Shown: in pieces, positions 35,281-43,328 of the stretch | How the letters are laid out: each line of letters begins with the position of its first letter | How positions within the stretch are numbered: the stretch's first letter is position 1 | DNA from: an uncultured Clostridia bacterium | GTDB taxonomy: Bacteria > Bacillota > Clostridia > Oscillospirales > Acutalibacteraceae | Assembly (NCBI GenBank): GCA_947166625.1 | Contig: CAMVEX010000007.1 | Span: 60,794 to 124,793, forward strand | Length of the DNA stretch: 64,000 nucleotides | Reading direction: 5' to 3' | Made by a program: the position numbers and the translations under genes | The notes under the pieces: generated by a model | Seen by the model: the letters and a program-made list of their open reading frames with translations, nothing else | What the model was told of the DNA's origin: nothing | Database searches by the model: none

Positions 35281-35403
35281 TTATCTGCTAAGCAGATTCT
35301 CAAGCGCGAGGATTTTGAAAAACTTGCTCCAGGAGAAAAATCTCTTGTCTGCTTCGATTTCTTCGATTAACTCTAATTGAAGTTCCTTTTCGTACTTATT
35401 CAT
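35281..35403 (-). CDS. Predicted 40-residue microprotein
   Basis: 40 codons from ATG 35403 to TAA 35281. The N-terminal half is strongly charged (MNKYEKELQLELIEEIEADK). The C-terminal half is amphipathic and aromatic (RFFSWSKFFKILALENLLSR). A GAAAGGAAGG ribosome site lies 6-8 bases upstream, a near-consensus promoter at 35438-35465 and a strong terminator at 35177-35202, so it is a complete transcription unit. Between the stop and the terminator sits another small hairpin, ATCAACC/GGCTGAT with a 4-base loop (35245-35262). No family recognised. A regulatory or membrane-associated peptide, or an RNA whose reading frame is incidental, are both possible. Confidence 0.6.
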   Translation of the reverse strand: MNKYEKELQLELIEEIEADKRFFSWSKFFKILALENLLSR

Positions 35404-35437
35404 TTTAAGAACCTTCCTTTCGTCTTTCGTTGTCTGT

Positions 35438-35465
35438 ATTATAGCACTTTCAGACGAAAAGTCAA
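35438..35465 (-). promoter_or_regulatory. Promoter of the 40-residue microgene
   Basis: Minus-strand TTGACT, 16 bases, TATAAT. From 35466 to 35694 I see no gene, only a terminator-like hairpin AATTCGG/CCGAATT with a T-run (35551-35574) that faces the plus strand. Confidence 0.75.
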
Positions 35466-35694
35466 GTTATTTTGCACAAAGGACAAATATTCAATTTATG
35501 CAAACTATACAAATTTTGAGCGTTCCCGGTTTTTGCACAGTTCATTAAATAATTCGGAAATCGCCGAATTTTTTAGTCAAATTGACATCAACAAATCACA
35601 TTGACCGCATTTTGTGAATAAACTGTTACGCTTTTAATGATTCGGAAAAATAAAATTTGTCGGAAAGCACAATATAATGAACGGGATACGGTAA

Positions 35695-35974
35695 GGGCGG
35701 GTATTCATAAAACAGTAATGCCTCAAAAAGCGATCTTTGCACATCTTGTGCAGGCATTCCTCCTCGAAATACAGCAAGTATTCCTCGTCGTCAAGGCCTG
35801 CAAATCTGCACAAATCTCATCTTTTTGAGGTGCAAAGCAGTTTTCTCGTGAAAAATAAGCCGCAGAACAAGGAAGGCTTGCGAAAGCATACTTTGTGTAT
35901 GGTAAGCAAATCTGACGATGTTCCGCGGCTTTAGTTTTCCGTGAAAACCAATACTGTTTTACGAATACCCGCCC
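35695..35974. mobile_element. 280-bp inverted-repeat element (MITE-like)
   Basis: The ends are a 23-bp inverted repeat with one mismatch: GGGCGGGTATTCATAAAACAGTA (split here as positions 35695-35717) against 35952-35974. Inside are two nested structures: CCTCAAAAAG/CTTTTTGAGG with adjacent TTTGCAC/GTGCAAA in the left half, and GCCGCAGAACA/TGTTCCGCGGC (about 35861-35933) in the right half. There is no open frame of useful length and no clear target-site duplication. A non-autonomous transposable element or a large structured RNA fit. Confidence 0.6.
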
Positions 35975-36014
35975 AATAAGACGAGTGATTTTTCAGTTCT
36001 TGCCCATTCAGTGA

Positions 36015-36044
36015 TTGACGGCGGGCGTATGGGTATGATAAAAT
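36015..36044 (+). promoter_or_regulatory. Possible promoter of the second metallophosphatase gene
   Basis: TTGACG, 18 bases, TAAAAT, about 30 bases before the ribosome site. Confidence 0.5.
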
Positions 36045-36076
36045 TATTCTGTTAATCCCTTTTGAGGAGGCAGAGC

Positions 36077-37189
36077 ATGCAGAATATAGAATTAAAATTC
36101 AATAACGGCAGATTCCGTATAATGCAGTTTGCCGATATTCAGGAGCAATACCGCATAAATCCCAACACGCTCCGTCTGATGAATGCCGCTCTCGACAGGG
36201 GCAAGCCCGATCTGGCGATACTTACCGGAGATCAGGTAAAGGGCTATGCTCTCGATCTGATGACGGATAACCGCAGAAGGGTCGAGGCGCTGATCAACGG
36301 CTTTTGCTCACCTTTTGCGCAGCGCGGTATCCCCTTCACCGCGACCTTCGGCAATCACGATGATCAATGCGGAATAAGCAACTCGGAGCAGTTTGAAATA
36401 TATAAAAAAATATCCGGCTTCGTTTATGACGAGGGTCCCGGTCCGGGGGATGAAGGGACTTTTTGCCTGAGCGTTGAGGATAAAATACTGATTTATCTTT
36501 TTGATACTCACGCCAAAGACGGCTCGGGCGGATTCGGCGCCGTTCATCCGAATCAGGTGGAGTGGTACAGACAGACGCGTGATTCTTACATTGAAAAAAC
36601 GGGCAGAGCAGTTCCGTCATTCGCATTCCAGCATATCCCGACCCCCGAATTCTTTGAGGTGCTGCAAAGAGCGGGCAGATTTTCAAGCAAGGCTGTGAGG
36701 GCATACGGAAATTATAAAAACAAATGGTTTACCCTTGCGGCGCATAACCGCAGCACCGTGCGCGATTTTATGGGCGAATGCCCTGCGACCTCAAATATCA
36801 ACAGCGGCGAGGTTGACGCCTTCCTCGAAAAAGGAGATATAAAAGCGCTCTTTGTCGGGCATAATCATAATGACAGCTTTGCCGCAGACTATAAGGGGAT
36901 AACTCTCGGATTCACCCAGAGCTGCGGATTCAGCGCATACGGCCCCGGGCTTGACCGCGGAGTGAGATATTTTGATATTTATCCCGACGGCAGTTTTGAA
37001 ACCGGCACCTATACATTCAGAGAGCTTTGCGGAGATATTACAGATAAAAAACTGACCTACGCCCTTTATCAGATAGCTCCCGTGAGCATTGAGGGCACCA
37101 AGACATTCTTTAAGGAAGCGGGAATCGCGATCGGCGCTGTCGGCACGGCAGCCGGAGCAGCCGCGCTTCTCAAGAGCAAGAAGAAGTAA
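36077..37189 (+). CDS. Calcineurin-like metallophosphoesterase (PhoD/Icc type)
   Basis: 370 aa. Metal motifs: F-A-D-I-Q-E (D and a Gln where His is usual), L-T-G-D-Q-V, F-G-N-H-D-D, F-Q-H-I-P and V-G-H-N-H-N-D. A hydrophobic Gly/Ala helix (about 345-363) and a Lys tail end the protein. ATG 36077 is chosen because GAGGAGG lies 8 bases upstream; the TTG at 36062 precedes that site. It probably hydrolyses a phosphodiester or phosphomonoester; substrate unknown. First gene of a plus-strand run through 39640. Confidence 0.88.
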   Translation: MQNIELKFNNGRFRIMQFADIQEQYRINPNTLRLMNAALDRGKPDLAILTGDQVKGYALDLMTDNRRRVEALINGFCSPFAQRGIPFTATFGNHDDQCGISNSEQFEIYKKISGFVYDEGPGPGDEGTFCLSVEDKILIYLFDTHAKDGSGGFGAVHPNQVEWYRQTRDSYIEKTGRAVPSFAFQHIPTPEFFEVLQRAGRFSSKAVRAYGNYKNKWFTLAAHNRSTVRDFMGECPATSNINSGEVDAFLEKGDIKALFVGHNHNDSFAADYKGITLGFTQSCGFSAYGPGLDRGVRYFDIYPDGSFETGTYTFRELCGDITDKKLTYALYQIAPVSIEGTKTFFKEAGIAIGAVGTAAGAAALLKSKKK

Positions 37190-37201
37190 AGCGGGGTTTA
37201 T

Positions 37202-37888
37202 ATGGGTAAAATAATCGGGCTCGGCGGCGGAAAATTCGATAACGGAGAAATGCAGAATGCGGCGGAGTATATATTCTCTCTCGCGGGCAAGGCAAACCCC
37301 GTTTTTACATTTTTGCCTACAGCCGCTTTTGACAACTGCGACGAAAATGACGCGACGGTCACGGTATTCAAAAAGCTCGGATGCGATTGCAAAATTCTGA
37401 AGCTGACGGATAAATCGCTGACTCGCGGCGAAATCGAGGCGATAATACTCGGCTCGGATATAATCTATGCCGACGGCGGAAATCTCGAATTTCTCATGAA
37501 AACTTTCAGGGAGACGGGCGCCGATGAAGCGCTGAAAAAGGCGTATGACAAAGGGATAATCCTCTCGGGATTCAGTTCGGGCATGATGTGCTGGTTTGCA
37601 GAAGGATATGATGACTGCGCGCCCGGCGGCGAATTTATGTGGATAGACTGTATCGGAATTTTACCATACGCCGCCTGCCCTCATTTTGAGGGAGGAAACT
37701 GGGGCTCTTTCGCAGACGCGGTAAAGGGCAGAAGATATTCCGCATTCGCCATGGAAAACGGCGCCGCTCTCGTTTATCTTGACGGGGAATATTCCGTGAT
37801 CTGCGGCAACGAAGGCGGCAGAGTTTATTATTTTGATAAAGATAAAGGTCACGAAAAATCCATTTTCGGCGGTGAAGAACAGAGATAA
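37202..37888 (+). CDS. Peptidase E-like protein (S51 family)
   Basis: 228 aa. Class I glutamine-amidotransferase-like fold: G-L-G-G-G at the N-terminus, Y-A-D-G-G-N (the family's GGGN element) and a nucleophile elbow S-G-F-S-S-G, where the second Ser matches GxSAG in Salmonella PepE. C-terminal A-L-V-Y-L-D-G-E-Y-S-V-I closes the fold. Likely an Asp-dipeptidase or related amidohydrolase. The gene overlaps the next by one base. Confidence 0.85.
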   Translation: MGKIIGLGGGKFDNGEMQNAAEYIFSLAGKANPVFTFLPTAAFDNCDENDATVTVFKKLGCDCKILKLTDKSLTRGEIEAIILGSDIIYADGGNLEFLMKTFRETGADEALKKAYDKGIILSGFSSGMMCWFAEGYDDCAPGGEFMWIDCIGILPYAACPHFEGGNWGSFADAVKGRRYSAFAMENGAALVYLDGEYSVICGNEGGRVYYFDKDKGHEKSIFGGEEQR

Positions 37889-38439
37889 TGAAATACAATC
37901 CCGATATCATAAAGAGCAAGAGAAAGACCGTATCTATCGAAGTCAGACCCGACGGCAAGCTGACGGTACGCGCCCCGGAGAGGATGAGTTACCGCGAGAT
38001 AGAGGCGTTTGTAAACTCAAAATCTGAATGGATCGAGAGAGCTCTTGAAAGAAACAAATCCATGCAGGGCGAAGCCCTCACCCCTTATACGCAGGAGGAA
38101 ATTGAGAAATTCACCTCTCTTGCAAAGGCGATAATCCCTCAGCGGGTAGCTTACTACGCGAATATGCTCGGGGTAACATATAATAAGGTATCTATAAAAC
38201 ATCCGAAAACACGGTGGGGAAGCTGCTCATCAAAAGGAAATCTGAATTTCAGCTGTCTTTTGACGCAGATGCCGCTTGAGATCCTTGACAGCGTTGTGGT
38301 CCACGAACTGTGCCACAGAAAGCAGATGAATCATTCAAAGCAGTTTTACGCCGAAATTCTCAGAATTATGCCGGATTATTTCGCGAGGGAAAAATGGCTC
38401 AAAGAAAACGGCAAAAAATATTCGGGGAGGCTGCCGTAA
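37888..38439 (+). CDS. YgjP-like (DUF45) metallopeptidase
   Basis: 183 aa. Zinc motif V-V-H-E-L-C-H-R-K-Q-M-N-H-S-K-Q-F-Y (HExxH with a third His downstream), preceded by the family's R-W-G-S-C-S-S-K-G-N-L-N-F-S. N-terminal beta region with S-K-R-K-T-V-S-I-E-V. Cytoplasmic. Substrate unknown; E. coli YgjP has been annotated as a UTP pyrophosphatase. Tightly packed: the start overlaps the upstream stop, and the next gene's ATG shares its stop. Confidence 0.88.
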   Translation: MKYNPDIIKSKRKTVSIEVRPDGKLTVRAPERMSYREIEAFVNSKSEWIERALERNKSMQGEALTPYTQEEIEKFTSLAKAIIPQRVAYYANMLGVTYNKVSIKHPKTRWGSCSSKGNLNFSCLLTQMPLEILDSVVVHELCHRKQMNHSKQFYAEILRIMPDYFAREKWLKENGKKYSGRLP

Positions 38440-39191
38440 TGAGTGACGCGCGCATATCAAGGCTGCATAAAAGCAAAGTGTTCGGGGCTTTTTTGATGAT
38501 GATCGGAATATTCGGAATTCTGATAATCCTTCACAGGCTCTCATACTATGTATATGAATTTGACGCGGAATACTACCCCGTTGATTACGGCAGATTCAAC
38601 GTCCTTTCATTCTTTACGGTGCAGTCAAATATATTTACATCCGTTTATCTTATAGTGAAAGCGGCAGCGGTTTTCGGCAGCGGGCGGGCCCGTAAATTTG
38701 CTTTTGATCCGACGGTCACTCTGTTTGTGACCACATATATCCTGCTCACGGGCATCGTATATTGCAGCGGGATAGCGCTCGGAATGACTCCGCCTTTTAA
38801 GTGGGATAATCCTAATCACTTTATGCTCAGCTTCATTCAGGTGTTTCATCATATGATAATCCCGCCGCTGATGCTCATTCTTTTCCTCTTTCCCGCTTCT
38901 GACAGAGCTGTTGAAAAGCGCTCCGTTATCCTCTCGGGAATTTATCCGCTGGTCTATTCGCTTTTTTCGATAGCGAGAGGCGCTTTCGGGAAAATGCATT
39001 TTTACCCGTATCCGTTTTACAGGCCTGAATTCTTTTATGAAATGATTTTTAAGGGCAGAGAAATGAATACGGCGGCAGCCTATATTCTCATGATTCCGGC
39101 TCTCGCGGCGGGAGTCGGCGTATTCATAGGGGTTGCGGCTCTGCTCAGATTGGTATATAATAAACGCATAAAGTCTGCGGAATTTGAATAA
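38439..39191 (+). CDS. Pr6Pr-family six-helix membrane protein
   Basis: 250 aa with six predicted membrane helices starting near residue 15. F-F-T-V-Q-S-N-I, a central I-L-L-T-G-I-V-Y and a histidine pair (HHMIIPPLM) are typical of the Pr6Pr family (related to FAR-17a/AIG1 proteins). ATG 38439 overlaps the previous TAA and follows GGGGAGG; longer in-frame starts lie inside the YgjP gene. Function unknown. Confidence 0.8.
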   Translation: MSDARISRLHKSKVFGAFLMMIGIFGILIILHRLSYYVYEFDAEYYPVDYGRFNVLSFFTVQSNIFTSVYLIVKAAAVFGSGRARKFAFDPTVTLFVTTYILLTGIVYCSGIALGMTPPFKWDNPNHFMLSFIQVFHHMIIPPLMLILFLFPASDRAVEKRSVILSGIYPLVYSLFSIARGAFGKMHFYPYPFYRPEFFYEMIFKGREMNTAAAYILMIPALAAGVGVFIGVAALLRLVYNKRIKSAEFE

Positions 39192-39205
39192 AAAGGGGCG
39201 ATAAT

Positions 39206-39640
39206 ATGTCAAAAATCGAAAAAAGAAACATTGAATATCTCTGGAAAGACCGCAAGAGACTGCTCGGGATGCCGCTCTCTTTCACAAAATACCGTTTATC
39301 AAAAGACAGATTATTTATCGAAACGGGCGCGCTGAATGTAAATCAGGATGAGATCCAGCTTTACAGAGTCCGCGATATTTCAATGAAAAAATCACTGCTT
39401 CAGCGGATTTTCGGAGTCGGCACCGTAACGATAAGCAGCAGCGACAAAACCACCCCGGAAATCGTTCTGAAAAATGTCAAAAGCCCGTTTGAAATCAAAG
39501 AGCTGATAAACGAGCAGGTGGAAAAGGTTAAGGTACAGAGAAATGTAAGAATAGGGGAAATCATAGACAACACCCACGGCGGCTTTCCCGACGCCGACGG
39601 CGACGGCATCCCCGATGATATCGACGATCACATAGAGTGA
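39206..39640 (+). CDS. Bacterial PH-like domain protein with a Ca-binding-like acidic tail
   Basis: 144 aa. Residues 1-115 match the bPH_2 (YdbS-like) domain: W-K-D-R-K-R, F-T-K-Y-R-L-S-K-D-R-L-F-I-E-T-G, Y-R-V-R-D-I and F-G-V-G-T-V-T-I-S-S-S-D. The last 20 residues are D-A-D-G-D-G-I-P-D-D-I-D-D, the D-x-D-x-D-G pattern of thrombospondin type 3/dockerin loops. No membrane segment, unlike most bPH_2 proteins. Last gene of the 36-39.6 kb run. Confidence 0.75.
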   Translation: MSKIEKRNIEYLWKDRKRLLGMPLSFTKYRLSKDRLFIETGALNVNQDEIQLYRVRDISMKKSLLQRIFGVGTVTISSSDKTTPEIVLKNVKSPFEIKELINEQVEKVKVQRNVRIGEIIDNTHGGFPDADGDGIPDDIDDHIE

Positions 39641-39655
39641 ATAAATAACAGTAAA

Positions 39656-39680
39656 CGACCCGCGGCAGATCCGCGGGTCG
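39656..39680 (+). terminator. Terminator between convergent genes
   Basis: 10-bp perfect stem CGACCCGCGG/CCGCGGGTCG with a 5-base loop, followed by CAGTGTTTATTATG. Confidence 0.7.
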
Positions 39681-39701
39681 CAGTGTTTATTATGCTTGAT
39701 C

Positions 39702-40808
39702 TTACTGTCTTCCTTCGTAGCCTACGAAGCTGTCCTGATAAATGGTTGACCAGAGCACCCATACATCGGCGCCGCTCATATAGTATGAATCGTCAACGAG
39801 CTGATCTGCGCCTGCCGCTCTGCGGAATCCGCCGAGTTTAAGGCCCTGAACGAAGAGATTTGCCTGATCTGCCGATTTGAAGGTGATGCGGTTCTTGGTC
39901 TTGATCTCGGTTCTGGGAGCGGTGTATTTTGTAACCTGACCCTGAACGAAGCCGGTCGCCCACCAATATGTATCATAAGGCCTTGTAAATACCTTCTTGT
40001 ATGTACCGTTGCCGCCCTTGCAATAGTAGCAGTCAAGCTGCATCTTGAGCCAGTCTGATTTATCGGCAACATTAAAGTGATTAACATCGCCGGTACCGCC
40101 TGAATACTTATCAAGATCGCAGGTGTAAACGCCGATCTCGGCGCCGATAAGAAGGTAACCGTACTGACCCTTCCAAAGCTGGATCATCCAGTTTTTGCCT
40201 TCATACTGGAAGCGGATACGGACCTGATCGATATACATCGCGGCATAGGGAGCCCACTTATCATAGACCTCATTGTAGCCGGTATCCTTCTGCCAGTTAT
40301 CCTTATCATCACAGTAATAATAACCGTCGCTTGAATATCTGTAGCCGAGGAATGACTGCTTGGCGTCATCGCCTATGAGCTTTTTGACATCGAGCTTGGT
40401 ATTGCTGTTATCGGACTGAGTGGTTGATTTTTTGGCTGTAGTGGTTGTTGTTGCGGAATTCTTGCCGCCGTTCTTTGCGGTAGTTGTTTTACTGTTTGCC
40501 GCGGCTCTTGTGACCGCATTTCTCGCCGTGGTAACAACGTTGTTTATCTTGCCTGCCACGGTTGAAGCGGGAGTGCCGGAAACGGCGGGAGTCTCTTCAC
40601 CGGGAATTTCTTCTGCGGTAACATCAACGTCGCTCTCGATCTGAGAATCGGTGTAGTCATCATAATCGGTCGTCTGAGACTCGCTGACAGGGTTTGCCTT
40701 GGTGTTGTTTTCGGCAGTCGCGGGTTTTCTGAGAATTGCGACAGCCGCTCCGCATCCGCCTATAACAAGCGCCGCGCAGATAGCAATGATAATAGCAGTT
40801 TTTTTCAT
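39702..40808 (-). CDS. Exported DUF4474 protein, copy 1
   Basis: 368 aa. N-terminal membrane/signal segment, a Thr/Asn/Lys-rich linker (residues 30-140), then DUF4474: L-G-Y-R-Y-S-S-D-G-Y-Y-Y, D-N-W-Q-K-D-T-G-Y-N-E-V-Y-D-K-W-A-P, R-I-R-F-Q-Y-E-G-K-N-W-M-I-Q-L-W-K-G-Q-Y-G. Function of the domain is unknown. A shorter paralogue-like gene lies 19 bases upstream. Its tail G-A-D-V-W-V-L-W matches the tail of the paralogue. Confidence 0.85.
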   Translation of the reverse strand: MKKTAIIIAICAALVIGGCGAAVAILRKPATAENNTKANPVSESQTTDYDDYTDSQIESDVDVTAEEIPGEETPAVSGTPASTVAGKINNVVTTARNAVTRAAANSKTTTAKNGGKNSATTTTTAKKSTTQSDNSNTKLDVKKLIGDDAKQSFLGYRYSSDGYYYCDDKDNWQKDTGYNEVYDKWAPYAAMYIDQVRIRFQYEGKNWMIQLWKGQYGYLLIGAEIGVYTCDLDKYSGGTGDVNHFNVADKSDWLKMQLDCYYCKGGNGTYKKVFTRPYDTYWWATGFVQGQVTKYTAPRTEIKTKNRITFKSADQANLFVQGLKLGGFRRAAGADQLVDDSYYMSGADVWVLWSTIYQDSFVGYEGRQ

Positions 40809-40827
40809 AATAAACTCTCCTCTTTGA

Positions 40828-41952
40828 TTATCTTACATCTTGCCAAAGATAGATAACATCTTTGCCGTATCTCTTACATGTATCTTTAACGGTGGGGTTG
40901 AAGGTTTCGACGCTTCTGAATCCCGCCTTTACAAGAGCCGATTCAAACAACTGAGCCTGAGTTTCATCCTTGAAGGTGATCCTCTGGAGAATTCTCAGGG
41001 GAGATGAATCCTTGCGGTTTTTAAGCTGGCCGTCAACATATCCCGTCTCCCACCAATGCTTCGCATATTTCCTGGTGAGCTGAGGAAGATAGTTGCCGTC
41101 GGAATTCTCATCCCAGAATATCGTTAGCTCACACCAGAGCCAATCATCCTCGGCGGCGCAATCGTAATGGCCGATCGCCGAAGCCTTGCCGAGAGGCCTT
41201 GTGTAAATACCTACCTCGCCGCCGACGGTGCCGATATCGCCCGAAATATACTGACCCTTCCAGAGCTGGATCATATATTCCTTATTATCATAGTTGAATT
41301 TGATCCTTGAAGTTTCAATGCTGAAATCTATGAGCTTTGCGCCTGCGTCATAAAGGACGTTGTAGCCGAATTTGCGCTGAGTGCAGTTAGGCGAAGTATC
41401 GTCATTGTAAATAAATGTCTTGGGGCCGATAACGCTGTATCCCGATCTCTGAAGGCCGGTGAAATACATATCGTTTGGCAGAGACGAATCAACGCTCGAT
41501 GACGCCGCGGGAGCCGAAGCCTTCTTGGTATCCTGATCGTTGAGCACGGGCATGGTTACATCTTTTTCGACAACCACATCGACCTTAGTCCCGCTGATCG
41601 CCACCTGAGTGGTCTTAGCAATGGTCGATGCTATCGCGGAAGCCGCTTTTTTTGCCGTGGTCGCCTTTGATGATGCCGCCTTGGGAGCGGCGGTCGCGGC
41701 AGTCGATGACTGCTCCTGAGTCTGCGAGGGCAAGGTCGTGCTGCTTTCGTAGGTGTAATCAAACAGCGTTGTCGAATCTTCTTCCCGGGTTATGGTATTG
41801 AAGTCACCGCCCGTCTGGGTGGCATTCTCCGCACGGCTCGCCGAAATGCCCTTTGACATCCGGACACCGAGCACGGAAACGGTAGCCACGAGGCATACGC
41901 CCGTGACGCCCGCGACAATACCGGCCGATTTTAATCCTTTCTTCATTTTCAT
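40828..41952 (-). CDS. Exported DUF4474 protein, copy 2
   Basis: 374 aa. Signal/anchor segment (residues 7-29), a low-complexity Ala/Ser/Thr linker (about 45-150) and a DUF4474 domain: K-F-G-Y-N-V-L-Y-D, R-I-K-F-N-Y-D-N-K-E-Y-M-I-Q-L-W-K-G-Q-Y and G-G-E-V-G-I-Y-T-R. Same architecture as the gene at 39702, so a tandem duplication. GGAGG precedes the ATG, and the start lies 28 bases after the 3' end of tmRNA with no promoter visible between. Confidence 0.85.
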   Translation of the reverse strand: MKMKKGLKSAGIVAGVTGVCLVATVSVLGVRMSKGISASRAENATQTGGDFNTITREEDSTTLFDYTYESSTTLPSQTQEQSSTAATAAPKAASSKATTAKKAASAIASTIAKTTQVAISGTKVDVVVEKDVTMPVLNDQDTKKASAPAASSSVDSSLPNDMYFTGLQRSGYSVIGPKTFIYNDDTSPNCTQRKFGYNVLYDAGAKLIDFSIETSRIKFNYDNKEYMIQLWKGQYISGDIGTVGGEVGIYTRPLGKASAIGHYDCAAEDDWLWCELTIFWDENSDGNYLPQLTRKYAKHWWETGYVDGQLKNRKDSSPLRILQRITFKDETQAQLFESALVKAGFRSVETFNPTVKDTCKRYGKDVIYLWQDVR

Positions 41953-41979
41953 TCCTCCGTGAGCAATAGTTCAGAGTAT

Positions 41980-42327
41980 TGGTGGAGATGGCGGTAATCG
42001 AAACCGCGTCCGAAAAATCTTTGCAGGGACTTTCTACGAGTGTATTTTACCTTTTGACATTCCCTCCTTCTCACGCCGATAAACGGGCTTGAGAATTCAG
42101 TAGGCGGATTATGCGTGACCGGCTATCCGTCGTTACCGATGCACGTGCACTGCTGTGTGACGCCTCTTATGCGGCCGCAGTCCTCCGCACAGAGACGGCT
42201 GCTTAGTTAAGCAGCAAGAGCAACTGTATTGTTGTCGTTTAAATTTAAGTTTGCGGATTATAAAGCGGTCCCGCCCCGCTACTCGCTTATCCGGGCTCGG
42301 ATTCCCCGTCGAAATCCTTTCATCCCC
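41980..42327 (-). ncRNA. ssrA: tmRNA (transfer-messenger RNA)
   Basis: 348 nt on the minus strand. The 5' end GGGGAUG pairs with CAUCUCC before the 3' terminal ACCA (encoded CCA). The T-arm reads G-G-U-U-U-C-G-A-U-U-A-C-C. The tag frame (42207-42254, reading minus) gives the tag ANLNLNDNNTVALAA, then UAA, with resume codon GCA and the usual C-terminal ALAA degradation signal. The 5' end lies five bases after the smpB stop codon, and the 3' end 28 bases before the next start codon, so the RNA must be cut from a longer transcript or have an unusual promoter. Confidence 0.95.
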
Positions 42328-42332
42328 GTATA

Positions 42333-42791
42333 TCATTGACGCATTGTGCGCTCAATTTTTCTTTCGGCTTCTTTCCTTGCCGCCGCTTCGCGCTTATCAT
42401 AGAGCTTTTTGCCCTTGCAGAGCCCGATCTCAAGCTTGGCTCTGCCTTTTTTGAAATAAAGCGACAGCGGAATAAGCGTAAGCCCCTCCTGCTTGACCTT
42501 AGCATAGAGATTCCTTATCTCTTTTTTATGCATGAGAAGCCTTTTGACCCTGAGAGGGTCTCTGTTAAAAATATTGCCCTGCTCATAGGGGCTGATATGC
42601 ATTCCGCATACGAAAATCTCGTTATTTTTTATCTGGCACCATGAATCCTTCAGATTCACCTTGCCGTTTCTGATGGATTTGACTTCGGTGCCGAAAAGCT
42701 CGATGCCCGCTTCGTATTTTTCAAGGATAAAATACTCATGATATGCTTTTTTGTTTTGGGCAACGGGCTTGATCACATCTTTTTTATCCAT
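42333..42791 (-). CDS. smpB: SsrA-binding protein SmpB
   Basis: 152 aa. OB-fold protein that delivers tmRNA to stalled ribosomes. Motifs: [36 protein letters not shown] and the basic C-terminal tail ([17 protein letters not shown]) that mimics mRNA in the ribosome. The gene ends five bases before tmRNA on the same strand, the genetic partner of its product. Confidence 0.97.
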   Translation of the reverse strand: MDKKDVIKPVAQNKKAYHEYFILEKYEAGIELFGTEVKSIRNGKVNLKDSWCQIKNNEIFVCGMHISPYEQGNIFNRDPLRVKRLLMHKKEIRNLYAKVKQEGLTLIPLSLYFKKGRAKLEIGLCKGKKLYDKREAAARKEAERKIERTMRQ

Positions 42792-42868
42792 AATTTCCTT
42801 TCGGCTACCCGTATATCAGTGGTAAAAAATCGTCTTTTTGTTGCAGTATTTAATGAAAATTTAATAAA

Positions 42869-43327
42869 TTATTTTTTATAGGCGCCGCCGCCGCTTTTAT
42901 CGCGCCTTCTGACCTTTGCGTAAAAATCGCGCTTGGCGTTTTTTCTCTCGGCTTCGCGTTTCTCGGCCGCCGCTCTTTTAGCCTTGACATTTGACAGAGG
43001 CTTTGATTTTTTCGGCTTCGCCGCGCTCTTCTTTTTGATTTTGTTCCCGTCTTCGTCAAGATCGGGATTTTCCTTAAAGAGCACTATCACTCCGCCGATG
43101 ACCTGGATCACTTCGCTTCCGACGGCCTCGGCAAGCTTATCGGCAAATTCTCTCGGCGTTTCGGGAGCCGAATCGAGAAGCACTTTTATTTTTATAAGTT
43201 CTTTGGTGCGGAAGGTGTCAAGCGTCTGCTCGATAACGCCATCCGTCAGACCGCCCTTGCCTATCTGAAACTCCGGCTCAAGCGAATTTGCTTTTGCCCT
43301 GTAGGCGGCTCTTTCTTTTCCGGTCAT
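42869..43327 (-). CDS. yhbY: YhbY/CRM-domain RNA-binding protein with a basic extension
   Basis: 152 aa. Residues 1-90 are the YhbY domain (G-K-E-R-A-A-Y-R-A-K-A-N, F-Q-I-G-K-G-G-L-T-D, K-V-L-L-D-S and Q-V-I-G-G-V-I-V-L-F), linked to 50S ribosome assembly. The last 60 residues are Lys/Arg/Ala-rich, an extension absent in E. coli YhbY. ATG 43327 is chosen (GGAG upstream) and starts one base after the rdgB stop codon. Confidence 0.88.
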   Translation of the reverse strand: MTGKERAAYRAKANSLEPEFQIGKGGLTDGVIEQTLDTFRTKELIKIKVLLDSAPETPREFADKLAEAVGSEVIQVIGGVIVLFKENPDLDEDGNKIKKKSAAKPKKSKPLSNVKAKRAAAEKREAERKNAKRDFYAKVRRRDKSGGGAYKK

Positions 43328-43328
43328 A

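Noticed and set aside
35377..35934. Small plus-strand frames in the 35.4-35.9 kb region
   Set aside because: No ribosome sites; they cross a promoter and the inverted-repeat element.
35695..35974. CRISPR or tRNA-like feature
   Set aside because: The repeats are inverted and occur once each; no tRNA T-arm or anticodon arm can be placed.
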